DNA of 64,000 nt from Girardinichthys multiradiatus (taxonomy: Eukaryota; Chordata; Actinopteri; Cyprinodontiformes; Goodeidae). Location of the stretch: contig NC_061808.1 in NCBI RefSeq assembly GCF_021462225.1, forward strand, positions 17,769,119-17,833,118. Reading direction: 5' to 3'. Shown here piece by piece: positions 35,561 to 49,544 of the stretch. The notes under the pieces were generated by a model. It did not search any database and was not told where the DNA came from. It saw nothing but the letters and a program-made list of their open reading frames with translations. The position numbers and the translations under genes are program-made. The stretch's first letter is position 1; each line of letters opens with the position of its first letter.

Positions 35561-38500
35561 TGTTTTTCAATTCTTCGATTCTCTAACCCTAGAGGCCCCT
35601 AATACAATTATAATACTGACAACATAATATGACCCTTCGTAATAGACTTACAATCACACATATCATTTATTTACAATGTATTGGTAACACTAAGTTAAGC
35701 CCCCATTTCTCCACAGATCATAATAGAATTAAATTTTAATTGAAGAGGTTAATTTTTATTTAAGTTTTGTATATTCAGGTAGTCAATCTTAAGAGAATTT
35801 TATATTCAAGTATTTAATGAAAAAGATGGGTTTTAGAATATAGAGTATCAGTCTTGCAGCAAAAAATTCAATCTAAATTAATTTAATGGTATTTTCAGTG
35901 CTTCCCTTACCAAGTAACAGTCATGTTTTTCTTTTCACAAATATGGAATGATAATCAAAAATTTAATTCAATTGCATAGCTTTATGTAAAACAGTATCGA
36001 AATCCCTGAAACCTGAACTTGCCCCTGGTATATTGACAAGTAGAGTTTTATTCTGTTACAAACAAAATAAAGACAACAAATAGTAATTCTGCTGTAGACG
36101 TGAACATATAACAGTGTTTACACATGGTAACTGTAGGATTTATTTTTATGTGTTATCAAATGTTCCTCCGTTGTTCAACAAATGCATGTTTCTGAGCAGA
36201 AAAGTAAAAAATATACTGTATATGCAGCATACCTCCACTATGTTTCATAAAGTATCTCATCTTATCCATGGTGGGGAATCGGGCAATATAATTCTAGGAA
36301 CCAAGGGGGTTCAAGGAGGAGAGGGATGAAGGGCAGAGAAGTAGAGGAGGAGGAGGGTGAAAGTCCCATCACCATGTTAATCTCCTCATTTTCATTTCTC
36401 CTCCCATGTGTGGGATTAGAATGATTTTATTTAAAGTGTCAGCTTGAGCTACTGGATTGAGAAATCTGGATTTCATGGGGATTATTATTACAGTGAAAAT
36501 GTGCACCCACCCACACTAAGAGAGATTTACCTTCTCTGTCAGGCACTAATGAACTGCTTGGCCAATGAAAGATATTTATTTTGAAAGTCAGTGTAAGAGA
36601 CAGACATCGCAGTACACTATTAAATACGCATGTTACGAAACATAGAACTTCCATCTATACACCTTCGCAACTTACAGGAAACACCAAAGCAGTCATTTTA
36701 GCCAGCTTGTTTAGTATCCCATGTTATTTCACTTTCCTTTTCTTTCCCTCATTATCAGGACACAATTGTTCGTTAACCTTGGTGAAGCAGAGTGGAATCA
36801 GGACTCACCAAAGCTTCATCCTTCTGTCAGATTTAACCTCTAATCTACTTTAGTATAAGGCTTTCACCACTCTGGCAAAAAAGGAATAAAAAAACCTGCA
36901 TCACCTTTTTATCCTCGGGACAAGCCTTTTTATTCCACCTCTTCTCATTACATTAAAGGATGAGGGAAGCTGCGTGGTGCACCGAGCGGTATTTAAAGAT
37001 ACCATCCCCTTCATTGTTTTAATTTCTCTTTATTTAAGAGAATCCCTCCTCCCATCACTGCAGCCTCCCACTGTTTAATTTCTCTTTAGCTGAAGACTTT
37101 CTCCCTTCATCTCACTGATTGATCTCTGTCTCTAATGACATCGAAAAGTTGCTCGCTGCGAGGTTCCTGCATCAATGGTGTCTGATAGAGTCAGAGCAGT
37201 GTTACCTGTAGATGACAGAAGAAATTACAGAAAGTTTCACAAATTTCTAACAAATGACATTTATCTAATGCATGAATCGTACCTTTTCCTTAAGCTTTCA
37301 ACATCTGCACCCTTGAAAGAAAAGGGTGCAGAAAAGGTTTTTTTTTCACATTTGTATGATATTACTTTATTTAAATGATAAACAGAAAACATCTAATAGT
37401 TCAATGAAAACTACATGGGGAAATATGAAAATATAACAAACAGCAAGGCAAACATGAATGTGAAGAGGATGAAGAAGAATTTCTACTATACACTACTTGT
37501 GGAATAGGACCTCTAAAAATATCTGTTAAATTCTCAGATGTTTGGATGGTGTAATCAGACGTTTTATTACTCCACGGTTATTCTACAGAAACTTTGAGAG
37601 GGAGAAAGGAAGGGAGTCAAAGTTTTTGGAAACAAACAGGCCAGAACTTAAAGCATAGAACATAAAAGGAATTTCTTACTTGAGTCAGTCAAGATTGTTC
37701 AATCCTCAGAACCATGTGTATTCCTGCTCAGTGGCTAACTTGCTCTTAACCCATTCTGGCAAAGGGACAGGAGATCAGTTTGCCCTAAGGTCACTCCAAG
37801 AAATGCATGTTGACCTTATGAACCAGATACTTGTGGTCCTGGCTTTTGGGATGTCTCCCTTTGATTAGGAACTGGGTTGTTTATGCAAAGAGTGTATGCA
37901 CAGGAAGACATTTCTCAAGGCTTTAACATGTGTCTGGGATGACTGTAAAATACTACAAATAGCATCTTGTAGATTTACTCAAAAACAAACACCTTAGAGT
38001 AGTATATTATGGTAAACAAACAAATTTGCAAACATGGCCAGCAGTTCTGGTTGACTCTATTGGGTTCAGCAAAAAGCTTTTTTTATTCGGTACCAAGGAG
38101 CTCTTTTTCAGCAGGGCTGCTCCTCTACCCAGGGCTGATCAACCAATCAAAAGCGGACCTCTGAGTAAGGCTGGAGATGCATCTTATTATTAAGCCAATT
38201 AAAAAAGTGAGTTAAAGTTAGCCAATCAAAGAGATTTCTTCCTCTGTTACCAAACTATGTCTGCCTAGAGAAAAAGCAGTTGCACCTGGCATTTGGCCAT
38301 AATGAATATTCATCATTCAACCCTATGATAAATAATGATTGATTTTTTTAAATAAAGGCAATAAAATGATTAACCTTTTTGACCTTGTGTTTTGGCTCTT
38401 TAAAAAAGGTCCAGAGTTGGTGCAGATTGCTTTGTTCAAACACTCAGTTTTGAATGTCAGAAAAACAGCATTTATATACAGCAGTTATAAGAGACCAGTC

Positions 38501-38744
38501 AAATGCAAGAAAGATGCTGCATTTTGGCCAAAGGCCAAAGCGAGAGTTCATTCAGATAAAAAAAAATACAGCAGGTAATTTTAGGTGTCTGGAAAGCAGA
38601 ATCTCTTTGTAGATGAAAAGGTCAAAGTTGAAGGAAAAGTTCATGCCATATATCTTTATCAGTTTTTGAATAAATGTAGATTTCCATGAGGGTATTTACT
38701 GATTTATTATCCTTTTCACCCCTACTTTATAGCCTTGATAGCAT
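35561..38744. other. Intergenic region without recognised genes
   Basis: AT-rich to about 36,250, then GC-balanced blocks at about 36,280-36,550 and 36,900-37,170 that lack repeats. No coding sequence supported. Confidence 0.6.
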
Positions 38745-39365
38745 TTATAGTCCTATAGAAAAGCATTCAACCCCTTAGAGATTTAGTCTGTAGGTTTATG
38801 CTTTTGTCACACTTAGATGTTTCAGATCAAAGTAATTTTAATTTCACAAAACTGCTGTTCAAATGATAATTTCATTTCTTAAAGGTAAAAAGCTATCCAA
38901 AACAAACTGGTCCTATGTGAATAATTAAATGCCGTCTAAACCTAAAAACTTGTAACTTGGTGGCAACAACTGCAGTCGAATGTTTGTCATAACAAGCAAT
39001 GAGTCTTTTATATCACTGTGTAGGAATTTAGTCCACTTTTATTTGCATCATTGATTTTATTCTATCACTGGAGGGTTTTTCAAGCACGGACAACCTACCT
39101 AATGTAATCACACAGCATCGTAATCAGATTTCAGATCAGACTTTGACTAGGCCACTCCAAAACCATAATTTATTTTTAGTAATTCAACGGCGGACCTGCT
39201 GGTGTGCGGTGGATTGTTGTCCTACTGCATAAGCCAAGTGTGCTTGAGCTTCACATCACAAACAGATGGTTAAACGTTTACATTCAGAAGTATCTGGTAG
39301 AGAGCACAAATAATAGTTCCACCAGTTTCGGCAAGTGTAAACGTTTCAAACTGTCAAGATCTAAG
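38745..39365 (-). mobile_element. Relic DNA transposon fragment
   Basis: AAAAGCATTCAACCCCTTAG near the left edge is a typical terminal-type block. GACTTTGACTAGGCCACTCC (39,139) and GGATTGTTGTCCTACTGCAT (39,210) match antisense transposase-type segments of fish DNA transposons. It ends abruptly without the second terminus. Confidence 0.45.
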
Positions 39366-41235
39366 ATGTTTTTTCTTATTTTACCTTTTAAAGTGATTTA
39401 AAGCAGTAGTTGTCGAGGGGTGTTTGGGTTTTTATTTAAATTTGTCTGCTGTTGCACTATTTTAACAGAATTAACTATTCTACAATTAGTTGAAAGTATA
39501 CTCTTGAGGTTTATTATCATTGCAAGAATTTATTAGTCCACCCTGAGGGGCCTCTTCCTGTCATGTGAAAGCAGGGGAACAGGATTTGCCCACAACCACA
39601 GACTTACTAACATGTTGCATGGAGGTTATACTAAAGCACCAGCAGAGATATGTGTGCACCCATTTTCAGAGCCAGGTCTTGGGAAGTAGGTTAAGTAGGC
39701 CAGGATCACCTCGCAGCGGTGCCTCCCGGGGTGGGAGGAATGGGTGCCGGAGGTGGATAACAGAGCGGGAGGGTGCAGAAACTGATGGAGAAATGTTCCA
39801 GGGGACATCTGTCACAGTGAGCAACTTGTTAGCTGCTCCCTCCTGTTTATTGTGTGACCCCCAGATTCTCTTGCATGAATGATCAAGAACTATAAAAGTT
39901 TTAGAGGGGACACTGCCCCTGTGCACAGCCAAGGAAACCTCAAACTAAGGGCAGATACACAGAATCAAATTCCCAAATATGTATTACTGTATTTAAAGGA
40001 TGCTTTTCTGTTGCATAAAACATTTCAGCTCTTTTCTCTCACAAATCACCATATGACACCTTTGTTGCTGTTTAGTGAGCATGCATGCTGCTGAATAGCA
40101 AGCTGCATTTTGCTAAAGCGCATGCATGAGAACATTCCTCTCCCTCTCGCAGGTGTTTAAGCCATACAGTAAACAAAAAATGCTTCGGCACAAATAGACA
40201 CACACAAATACAAAAGCCTCATTGTGCGTCGTGTGTGTCTGCTAACCCGTTCTTTTTAATCTGGGATTATTGTATTCCCATTGGGATGGCAGCGGAGGAA
40301 ACAATGCTTTATTTCATGGGAGGAAATGTGCAATAATGATGTTAACACCTCAATCTGCCTTATTTAAGCGCTGCATACGGTCTCCCTGGCTCACATCTGT
40401 GCACACAGACACATAGGAAGACACAGTTTTAGTATTTGCCCCTCCCTCCAGCTATGCAAAACCTGCCAGACGCAAATCTAAACCTCTTAGAAATTAATTC
40501 CAATCCAAATTCTCTAAATTATACTTTAGGATTTATGCAACAGAATGCTATGCATTTTGTGTTTGTTTGAATGAGCTGATGACTTAGGGACTTCTTATGC
40601 GCTTATAACATATAGTAGAGTTGCTCCCGCAGGGTGTAATCTGAAACTGAAATCATCTATTAACACACTATCGTGTTTCTTCTTCTCCTTTGTATTACAC
40701 TTCTATGAGCCATTTGAGGCTTAAGAACTTTGGTTTTGCAGCCTCTTTAATGTTGTCTTCATGGGCAGAGCTTTGGAAATCACTGTCTGTTTAAACCCAG
40801 GAAAGATGAAAATGTACACCATGTTTAGGCAGTCATATTTTTTAAACTATAAAAGTCACTGTTAAAATAAATGCGAGCCTAGTGGATCATTCTCGGAGAG
40901 TCTGTGTTTCCAAGTGTGTAAGGGTGTGGTGGTCTGTGAATAAGACCTCTGATGATGGCTGTATTTTTTTTTTGCAAGGCCCCAGGTGCTGCCAGTGTCA
41001 CACATCAACACACATGGCACTGCCGTGTGCTGGCACAGACACAATGGTCAATGAGAGAAGGGCCAAGATATGCCTCAGAGAAAGTGTGTTGATGCATACA
41101 AGTGTGCATGCATGAAGATCCATCAGAGGAAAGGCCAGAATTACTGTGGAAATGAGATGAATAAAATTCTGATTTATTTTGTTAATGAGAAATACAATAG
41201 TTGTTTCCTTTGTAAACTCTTAAAGCTTTTTTTTC
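39366..41235. other. Intergenic region without recognised genes
   Basis: No coding sequence supported. 39,560-39,880 is GC-rich and frame-open by chance on both strands. 40,200-40,440 is repeat-poor. Confidence 0.6.
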
Positions 41236-41619
41236 CAACACAGTGTCTTGCAAGTGTACTTTTTCACATTGCAACCACATTTTATTGCAATTTTATGAGA
41301 TACACCAACACATAGTAGTGCATAATTTTGCAGCGTAAAGAAAACAATAGCTGTCTAAATTTCTTATGATAAACATTTAAAAAATGTGTCAAAAAATGTG
41401 GCATGCATTAACCCCCTGTGAAGCAACGCTCTGTAGAACCACCTTTTGCTTAAAGACTCATAAAAAGTCTTTCCATCATTTACTTGTTACCATGTACATT
41501 AAAGCCTTTTAATTTGTGGAACCTTTCATAACAGGAGCATAACCATTTTAATTGCATATAAACATGCATGCAAGCATGTGCATGTGTGCATATTGAATGT
41601 ATGTACGCCGCCATGTTTG

Positions 41620-41635
41620 TTTGTACGTGTGTGTA

Positions 41636-41688
<53 letters not shown>

Positions 41689-41690
41689 GT
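41620..41690. repeat. (TG)n microsatellite
   Basis: About 26 TG units at 41,637-41,684 with flanking imperfect units. Confidence 0.95.
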
Positions 41691-42061
41691 ACAAACTGTG
41701 CGATCAGTAATCACTTAGCAGTGAGCTAATGCACCCTTCTCAACCCAGGGGCCTCATAAGACTGAATCTGGCCCAGCCGTCTCACTGCTATTGACAAATC
41801 CATTACCTAAACAAGGACATCAAATGTCAATGAACACACACAGTCATACACACTTGCTTTGAAGTGGGTGGATTAATGCCAAAGGAAGTCATGTTTACCG
41901 CTATGATGGAGACACAGCAAACGTGGCTAACGTTGCACTAATCAAAATAAAATAAAATAAAACTTTTTGGCTAACATGCGAAACATTTTATGTTTGAAGG
42001 GAAAATAACACTGCACGCTGAACACCCATTTCCACTGTGAAGCATGGTGGTGGCAGCATAA

Positions 42062-42430
42062 TTTTTAGTTAGATTACTGTAAATTCCTTTTTTCAGGTCT
42101 TCCCCACAAAATCCTTCACAAACTTCAACTAGTCCAGAACACAGCTGTCTGTATCATTACCAGAGCCTCCTCCTTTGAACACACTACTCTCATTTTTAAA
42201 CATCTTCACTGGTTGTCCTTAAAATATTGCATTGATTGAAGATTCTCCTTCTCACTTGCAAAGCTCTCCAGAACTTGGCACCTCCTTACCTTATTGATCT
42301 TCTTTGCTATTATATGCCCCCCCCCCCGAAGAAACATTATTGTTTATGTTTTAAGCGGTTTTATATCTGTTTGGTTTTGTGTCCGTGAGTGACTTGAAAG
42401 ACGCCTTTAACTAAAATGTATTATTATTGT
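42062..42430 (+). mobile_element. 5'-truncated LINE 3' end nested in a Tc1-like relic
   Basis: One frame reads [19 protein letters not shown] and further on [14 protein letters not shown], the conserved C-terminal reverse-transcriptase segment of fish non-LTR retrotransposons (L2/Rex-like clades). The fragment ends in TATTATTATTGT. It separates two halves of the Tc1 transposase region (GGTGGTGGCAGCATA and CATGGAGTGAGAATG). A 5' truncation with a short repeat tail is normal for LINE insertion. Confidence 0.7.
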
Positions 42431-42918
42431 CATGGAGTGAGAATGCTTTTCTTCAGCAGGAACATGGAAACTGAACAAATCTGATGGGAAGATAGATGGA
42501 GCAAAATGCAGGTCAGTCTTGTAAGAAAACTTGATGAAGGCTTCAAAAGACTTGAGACTGAGGTGGAGGTTCATCTTCCAGCAGAAAATGCTAAACATAC
42601 ACCCAGGGCTACAATAGAAAGACTAAGATCAAAACGTATTTATGTGTTAAAATGGCCTAATTAAAGTGCAGACCTAAATCCAACTTAGAATTTATAGCAA
42701 GACTTGCAAATCTTGTAGAGATGAACACCTAAAAAAGTACTGGAACTGTAATTCCAGTGAAAGGGTGATATTTCTGAAAATGTACAAATTCCAAATTGAA
42801 AACCTTTTATTCTTCCACTTCAAAATTATGCACTACTTTGTGTTAGTCTATCACAGAATATTCAAATAAAATTCAGTGAAATTTGTGGTTGCAATGTGAT
42901 CAAATGTAAAAAAAAACA

Positions 42919-45391
42919 AATTCAAGGGGTACAAAATTTGCTACAACAGAGAAGAATTTTAGGCGATAAATAAAGTTTTGTTATAAGTTTTTATTTTCAG
43001 GCTGGTTTTAAAAAGAAGGTGGTTGTGTGTATATTTTTTAATCTTCAAGCAGTTTTTAAGAGTCTGTAATTCTAACACTTTTTTAAGAGAAAGTATTTTG
43101 CGATAAAAGAGAAATGTTACATTTTTTTTCCTTCAAACTCTGCAAAACAGCCTTTTAAAATAAAATAAACCATCTCCAAAGGGATCCTGGGCTTTTTTTT
43201 TTCAAGGCCTCTGTGACCAAACTGCCATTTCTACAAAGGCGGACATAAATAGCAGCTAAACTGTGCTGAAAACAACCCTTCAGAAGTGTCACAAAGACTC
43301 AGTCGGCTCCCCGGGGGTCTGATGGTAAGCAGCGCCGTTTACATATCAGTAGCCCCGGTGGCGTGTACAGTGATCTGGCAGGTTGGGGAGCTTTGATGCT
43401 CTGTCACCCGGCAGGTCGGGCGCATCCGTCCCCAGGGCGGCGCTGCTTTCTGGGCTTGCCCGCCTGGGTGACAAGGGCCCCCCTCCACCGGTCTCCTGAA
43501 GCCTCCCTCGTGCCTGTACCCAGCAGATGGCCTCAAAGAGGAACCAGAGACGATGGGGCCAACATCCAGCTCTCAAACAGAGGAGCAGAGGAGCAAATGG
43601 CCTGTTAATATTTCATACAAACACTCTCACTCATCTCCGAGCGGGAAAACGGACACGACTGAGAGCACAGCATGAATGAGAGTGTGAAGGGGGCAAATGT
43701 GTGCATGTGTCTGGGACTAATCAAAGACTTTTTGATGAAATATGAATAGTTTTCTCACTCAGAGGTATTTCACAACTAGACCTCTTAGCTATTACACACT
43801 TTTTTGGTGTCAGACTTGTAACATCTCCTTAATGGAAAGAATTACAAACATGAATGACAATATATGAAAATATTTTTCCTTCTGACACACAGTCATTTGC
43901 TCAATTACTCTCAGCAGCAGATCCTTCCTTAAACCCACTCCTGGATCTTGTGAGCGTAACCTGCAAGCTAATAGTCCCTAACCCCCTTTGCAGATCAGTG
44001 GAGGTTATGCTATTTGCTGGTCAGTAATTGCCCTCTTCATCAGTATCCTGTCTGCGCAGGCAACAACGTGGCCAGCCCTAGGGTCCTCCTGATGTCATTA
44101 ATGTATGATTAGGGCCAGTGGGGAGCGACAGTTAGAAGGTTAAAAAGCCCCTGACAGCCCTCATCATGGGCAAGGAAACCCTGAGACTGATGCAGGGGCT
44201 GTGCAGATGGGAGAGAGTGAGCAGCTGCCAAGGCTCTAACTTGTTATTTCTCTTCAACTCCAAAAAAATTAAGCCATGCTAATAAACAGTGCTGACGTGA
44301 GCATGCATGCAAACAGATGCACCGATGCATGAGTGAGCACAAGTAGTAAGTACACTTTTCACTGCAAATTCTCCATTTACTTTCTTTTATGACAAGAAGT
44401 TAACTGTGCAATAAAATCTGCAATTTGGGGAGAGCTCAGGGAGAGTTTAGAATACATAAATGAACCAAGTTGCTTTTAAACTTGTTGACAGATATTGGGC
44501 TTGAAATGACGAGCGGCCTTATGAATAGAAAACTGACAAGTTAAACTTGACACAAGCAATCTAAACTACAACCAACACTGGCTGCCTAAGTGCTCAATCA
44601 TGTCGCTGCTTTAGGATTCCTTTAAGTTGTCATCTTTAATACATGAGACAATTTTCAGCCCCGAGTGCACAACAAAGTCATTAGACTCGGTGGAAAGATG
44701 AAATATAAATCAAGCGTCCCTCTCTGCCCCCTCCCCAGTGAACAGGTGGCTGAGTTGAATGAGAGGGTGCGCTAACTTGGCTGTCACTGTGTTTTCCAAC
44801 AGAACCGCTGCCTTCTAAAGCCAAACCACCGTGAATTATACATCTATGGCAGTAATTCTCTCAGAGGAAAGAGAGAAAGTGAGAAGTGGGGGGAAGAAGA
44901 GGGGAGGGGAGCGGGGGTCTGAGAGCAAGAGATTAATGGATGGATCGGTTGTTTTTGACGCAGCAATCCTTGGCTCCGCTTCTCGCCCGATGCTTATTGG
45001 CTTTTCAGAGCACATTTATTCATTTCGTTAACAAGAGAGAGCGGCCACGTTGCTGTCACTTTTTTGGCTCGCTTGATGCCACAGCAGGCCTGTCATATCC
45101 AACACTGCACCGCGCGCCTTTGAACCCCGCTCAGACTGCAGACCGAGAATATTAATAGTGCAACAAAGACGACAATAAAAATAAAAAAAGTGGTTCTGTC
45201 AGGGGCCAAATGTCAATGACACTTTTATGTCCAGCAGACTGACCTGTTGTGGCCAAAAATATAGCAATTAATTGTCATTTTAAAGACACATTATTTCAGG
45301 TAGACATATAAGGAGATATTCATTGTCTCTAACAACAGGCAATCATGTTTTGCTTACATGATGTAGGCCACTCTACTATGGTAACTATACA
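42919..45391. other. Intergenic region without recognised genes
   Basis: No coding sequence supported. Two GC-balanced repeat-free blocks (43,270-43,690 and 43,980-44,280) and a third at 44,680-45,140 are regulatory candidates on composition alone. Confidence 0.6.
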
Positions 45392-45830
45392 GTGCCTTCA
45401 AAAAGTAATCATGCCCCTTGAACTTTTTCATATTTTGTGACATAAGTATTTTAACAATCTTTATGCTGCAGAAGTCCAAAACAGGATCAGTTGACTGAAA
45501 TGTAATTATTTTGTGATTATGTAATAGGGGTGAGAACAAAGCCACTATTACAAAAAAAAACAAATAAAAGTCCCATTTGCCCAGTTAAAGTCCAGACCTA
45601 AACAAAATTGGGAATGTGTACCCAGACTTAAAAACTGTTGTTCAAAGATGTTCTTCATCCTGTCTGACTGAGCTTGAGCAGTTTTTTATAAAAGAATGTG
45701 CAAAAACTTAACACTGTAGATGTGCAAAGCTGGTAGAGACACACCTCAAAAAACGTGCAGTTATGTCAATTGAGTTAGATATTGAGCGTCATAAACTTGA
45801 CAAGAGAAAAAACAAATGTGGAATGTTGGG
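45392..45830 (+). mobile_element. Tc1/mariner-like DNA transposon relic, internally deleted
   Basis: The left end is ACAGTGCCTTCAAAAAGTAA (45,390). The next block CCCAGTTAAAGTCCAGACCT (45,580) is a late transposase motif, so the middle is deleted. The right terminus is not recognisable. Confidence 0.6.
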
Positions 45831-46777
45831 GTTGTGTGGGTTACCGGTTTATTTAAAGCTGAATAAAATATTTCAGAGCTGGAAATTGCATTTGACTCTC
45901 TAGTAACCTTTAAGAATGCTTCTTTAAAGCTGAAATTATAAAGGTTATTGAACTATAAGGTAATTGTGTTGACTTTATGCCTTACTAAGATTTCAAAGTA
46001 AAGACATAGAGACAACATTGAGGTCAGATAAAACTACAGTACATTCAAATATGAATGGTCAATCAAAGGACTAATCTGTATTCGGTCTCCTGATGGAGGT
46101 TGCACAAAGGACCATCAGCGGCTTAACCAAAAAAGTTATTCAAGTCAGTTTCAACACAGCGTAGCATGTTCCAGCATAATCTGTCCGGGAGGTTGTGACC
46201 TCCACATCCCCTGACTGTGGAATAAAGAGGACCTCAGGTCGGGATGACAGGAGAAGTCTTCTAAGGAGTTCATGTTACCACATTTCATAATAACAAGAAG
46301 CTACTGTTCCCCCGCCAGGCTCCTTCCCCTTTTGTCTTGGAGGGGCTCTGGACAGGGGCAGACAGGACACACTGGCAGTGCTGAAACTAAATATTATCAT
46401 CGGGGGTAATCTTGTTTCATGTTACTGTGCACCCAGTTAGCAGGACAGCTAACTGCCCCTTTGCCCAGTAGGAGAGATTCATTTTTAGGAAATCAGAGGC
46501 AAACACTTACAGATCTATCCCTTTTAGTGTGTCCTTCCAATCTGAACTGCATTTGCTGTTGAATTTTACTCACATTTTACCTCCTGTATATACAACCCCA
46601 AGCTTTGACTGCTTAACTCCCCCAGCTCACCTCTCCACGGGGATTGAGAGGTCAATATCTCACTTTACCACCAGCTACACTTTCCTCTGTCACTCACGAC
46701 TCCTACCCCATTCAAACGGCAAGTTGGTCCAACAAAGGAGACCGCGGGGGACCTGCATTAGCCTTCGGTTTACAGAA

Positions 46778-46808
<31 letters not shown>

Positions 46809-49544
46809 AATACAGAGAACATGGACAGTGTGCTCTGCGGTGCTGCTTGGAACCTGACGGGTGCTTTGTGCTCGTCCGTCAGCCAACCCCTGAGTCCTGA
46901 AGATACCTTCAGTCAACGCGCTCAGTTTCCTGAAAGGAGGGATTCACACAGCTCTGAAATATTGATGCCAAAAGGGCACCTGGAGAACGCCGACCTTTTG
47001 ACCTCTCCTTAGACGAAGATAGAAGGGGAGTGTGAGGTGTGGTCGAATGGAAAAGGGAGCTTTTCAGGGAATTCGCTTTGCTAATGACATGCAGGTGTAA
47101 GATTCGCTTGCCTTGATGTATATTACTTTGGCAAAAAGTTCAACAGAAAAGTCTTTAAAAAAAACCCAGTAGAGGACAGATAGTATGGGGTTAGTCTTTG
47201 ACTCTTTAGGACAGCGAAACAGAAAAATGTGAGAGAAAGATGGATGAGGAGTGAACGAGAGGAGAGAAAAGGGAAAGGCTCGGAAGTTTGACATTCCTGT
47301 GGGCGATGTGTGTCTCGTCAGTTAACGCGTTTGGATTCTTTTAACGGGAGTCGATACCCCCTTCTGCTTCCCAAGCACTTACTGCGAGCCGAGCCAGGGT
47401 TAATGCCATTGAACAGGGACAATGGGACCTCTTAAAAGGCAGCTTTTAACTGGCTAGGCGCTCGTGGATATCAATAAAGCTGATAGTTTTCCCTGTAAGG
47501 AGATCAAACACGGGGATTTTGGGGGGGATTCAGTGAAGATGCAGATAAATAAATAAAATGACCAGGGGGAGTTTGTTTTAAAGACAAAATGTGTTTTTTT
47601 TTTGCTGTTGTAGAACACACTTTGGTTTCACGCTTTTCCCCCTTTTTCTATGTCCCCTCTTTTTCTCTTTACTCAGACACACATGCTTCAGCGTACGCTC
47701 TTCAAGTATAAAGCGCACAATTCAAAGGCAAACGGGTGCCTGTATCACTGCTTCAGACAAAAGGGACGGCTCTTCGGAGATAGGGGGAACATCTGAAGCA
47801 GTAATAGAGAGACAGGAGCAGGGTAGAATGAAAGAGAAAGAACGAGGAGGGCGAGAAGGGGTTGGCGAGACAGAGGAGGGAGAAAGAGAAGGAGAGAGTG
47901 AGAGAAACAAGGGAAGAAGAGAAGGAGGGGTGCAATTGCATGCTTTCAACTGCCTTTTGTGGGCCTCTCTGCAGATGTCACCAGCTGTTATCCCGCACGG
48001 AGGGTTCCAGAGCGTGGAACATTGCCTACGGCCCCGTCCTCGGCCACCTTTCAAGTGTCAATCAGACGGGAGGGGTTGGAGGGGTGACTGAGGGATGGAG
48101 GACCGGTTGAGGGATGCACGAGAAAGAGGGGGAACTGTGGTGGCAGAGGGGGGCCAACAAGCCGAGCTTCGGTCACTGTCCTGAGAACAGGGCCAGCTAT
48201 TTGCCATTGATTTAGCCCCCACCTCACCAACAACCCGCTCAATAACAGAGAGGATGGAGCCAGCCGTGTGCGGTGTTCAGACAAAAGAGGCCCGTGGGCA
48301 AGGTTAGCTGGAGATCACACGGCTGCTAGGCTACTGCTTCCACAGGGCTACTGTTAGCCATAGTGTTAGTGATTAGTGATAGCTGATGGCCCCCAACCCC
48401 TCCTACTCATCAGTCCCTCAATCACTCCTTGGTTCAACAAACGCTGTACCGTGAGGGTGACCTACGATTAGCTAGATGAGTTTGTTTTAGTTGGAAGGAG
48501 GGGTCTCGGTGGTGGGAGAAAGTAAAGTTGTCACCGTGAGTGAACACGCAAACATAAAAGCTCCTGACATATGGCGTGATCGACATTGAGGCAAACAGTG
48601 TCTAACGAGGACGCGAAGGTGTGCTTAACACCGCTTAACCTTGGAGTGTCTAGTCAGCCAACATAACTCCAAGACACTTTTATTGATGGCATCAATTTCT
48701 ATTGTATTTGTCTGCGTGCGTAACCTTCTGATCCGGCCGGGGATGATGGCACTGAGACCTGCAGCACTGAGTCGTTTAATCACCCTGACAGGATCAGTCA
48801 TAGAAAACCCACAGACAGGAACCCAAACAATTATTTTTCCTGTTTACACTGGCAGACATGTCGAAAAATGGAGCTCCTGTCACAGCAACTTGACACAATT
48901 CAATGCCTGAAAAAAACACCCTTGATTCTCTTTTTTTATTGACTACCTAAAGAGTGAGAGTAAAACACTTTCAGTGTGTCTTATCAGCGAGCGTAAGTAG
49001 ACCTATTATGCACACTATTGCTGCTGCCCCCCTGATAACCTCTATGCCGAGGCTGTAAAACAAAGGCCTTTGAAGAAGAGAGGAACCGGTGGGTTTCATG
49101 TGATTTATGTCCTCTGAAAACACGACAGCTGAGCAGAGGTCCCAGACCATGGTTGACCTGAGGCTTTCCTGTCACCTCTTCACATGTCAAAGTCCATGTA
49201 AATTTCTGAAGGTTTCGTGTGCGCAGACATGCAACAAGTAATGAAGTGCTTTACATGAAGGATGTTAAGGAGGTCAGACGAGTGTCTAGTTGGAGCATAA
49301 GAATTAAAACTAGGATTTACAGTTTTTTAAAAATCAAATGAGAAATACTAAGAGTTTTTCCAATATCTGTTTCTAGAGACTACAGACTGACTGTCTGACC
49401 TATCGAACTGCAGAGTGAATGAGGGGAAGTTGTTTATTTATAGAAGCTACTTTTGGAGTCATTTTGATCACTTGTTAAAATGCAACTTCCTTTAGTAGCT
49501 TTCACTTATGAAAGAACAATCAAACATGTAGAAGCACCTGGCAA
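45831..49544. other. Intergenic region without recognised genes
   Basis: No coding sequence supported. A (CA)n is at 46,782-46,808, and a purine-rich tract of GAGA/GGAG type at 47,810-47,930. 47,270-47,480 and 47,940-48,300 are repeat-poor and GC-balanced. Confidence 0.6.

Larger units (their letters stand above)
41236..42918 (+). mobile_element. Tc1/mariner-like DNA transposon relic with nested insertions
   Basis: The left end is CAGTGTCTTGCAAGTGTAC at 41,241. After a foreign stretch (about 41,480-41,990, including a TG array) it resumes with ACTGTGAAGCATGGTGGTGG (42,035). It is broken again at about 42,062 by a LINE fragment and continues with GAGAATGCTTTTCTTCAGCA (42,440) to the shared sub-terminal block (CACTACTTTGTGTTAGTCTA, 42,831). 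No intact frame. Confidence 0.7.

Noticed and set aside
46529..48110. Frames of 110-166 codons
   Set aside because: Composition follows purine-rich or CA-rich sequence, overlaps on both strands, and shows no splice context or domains.
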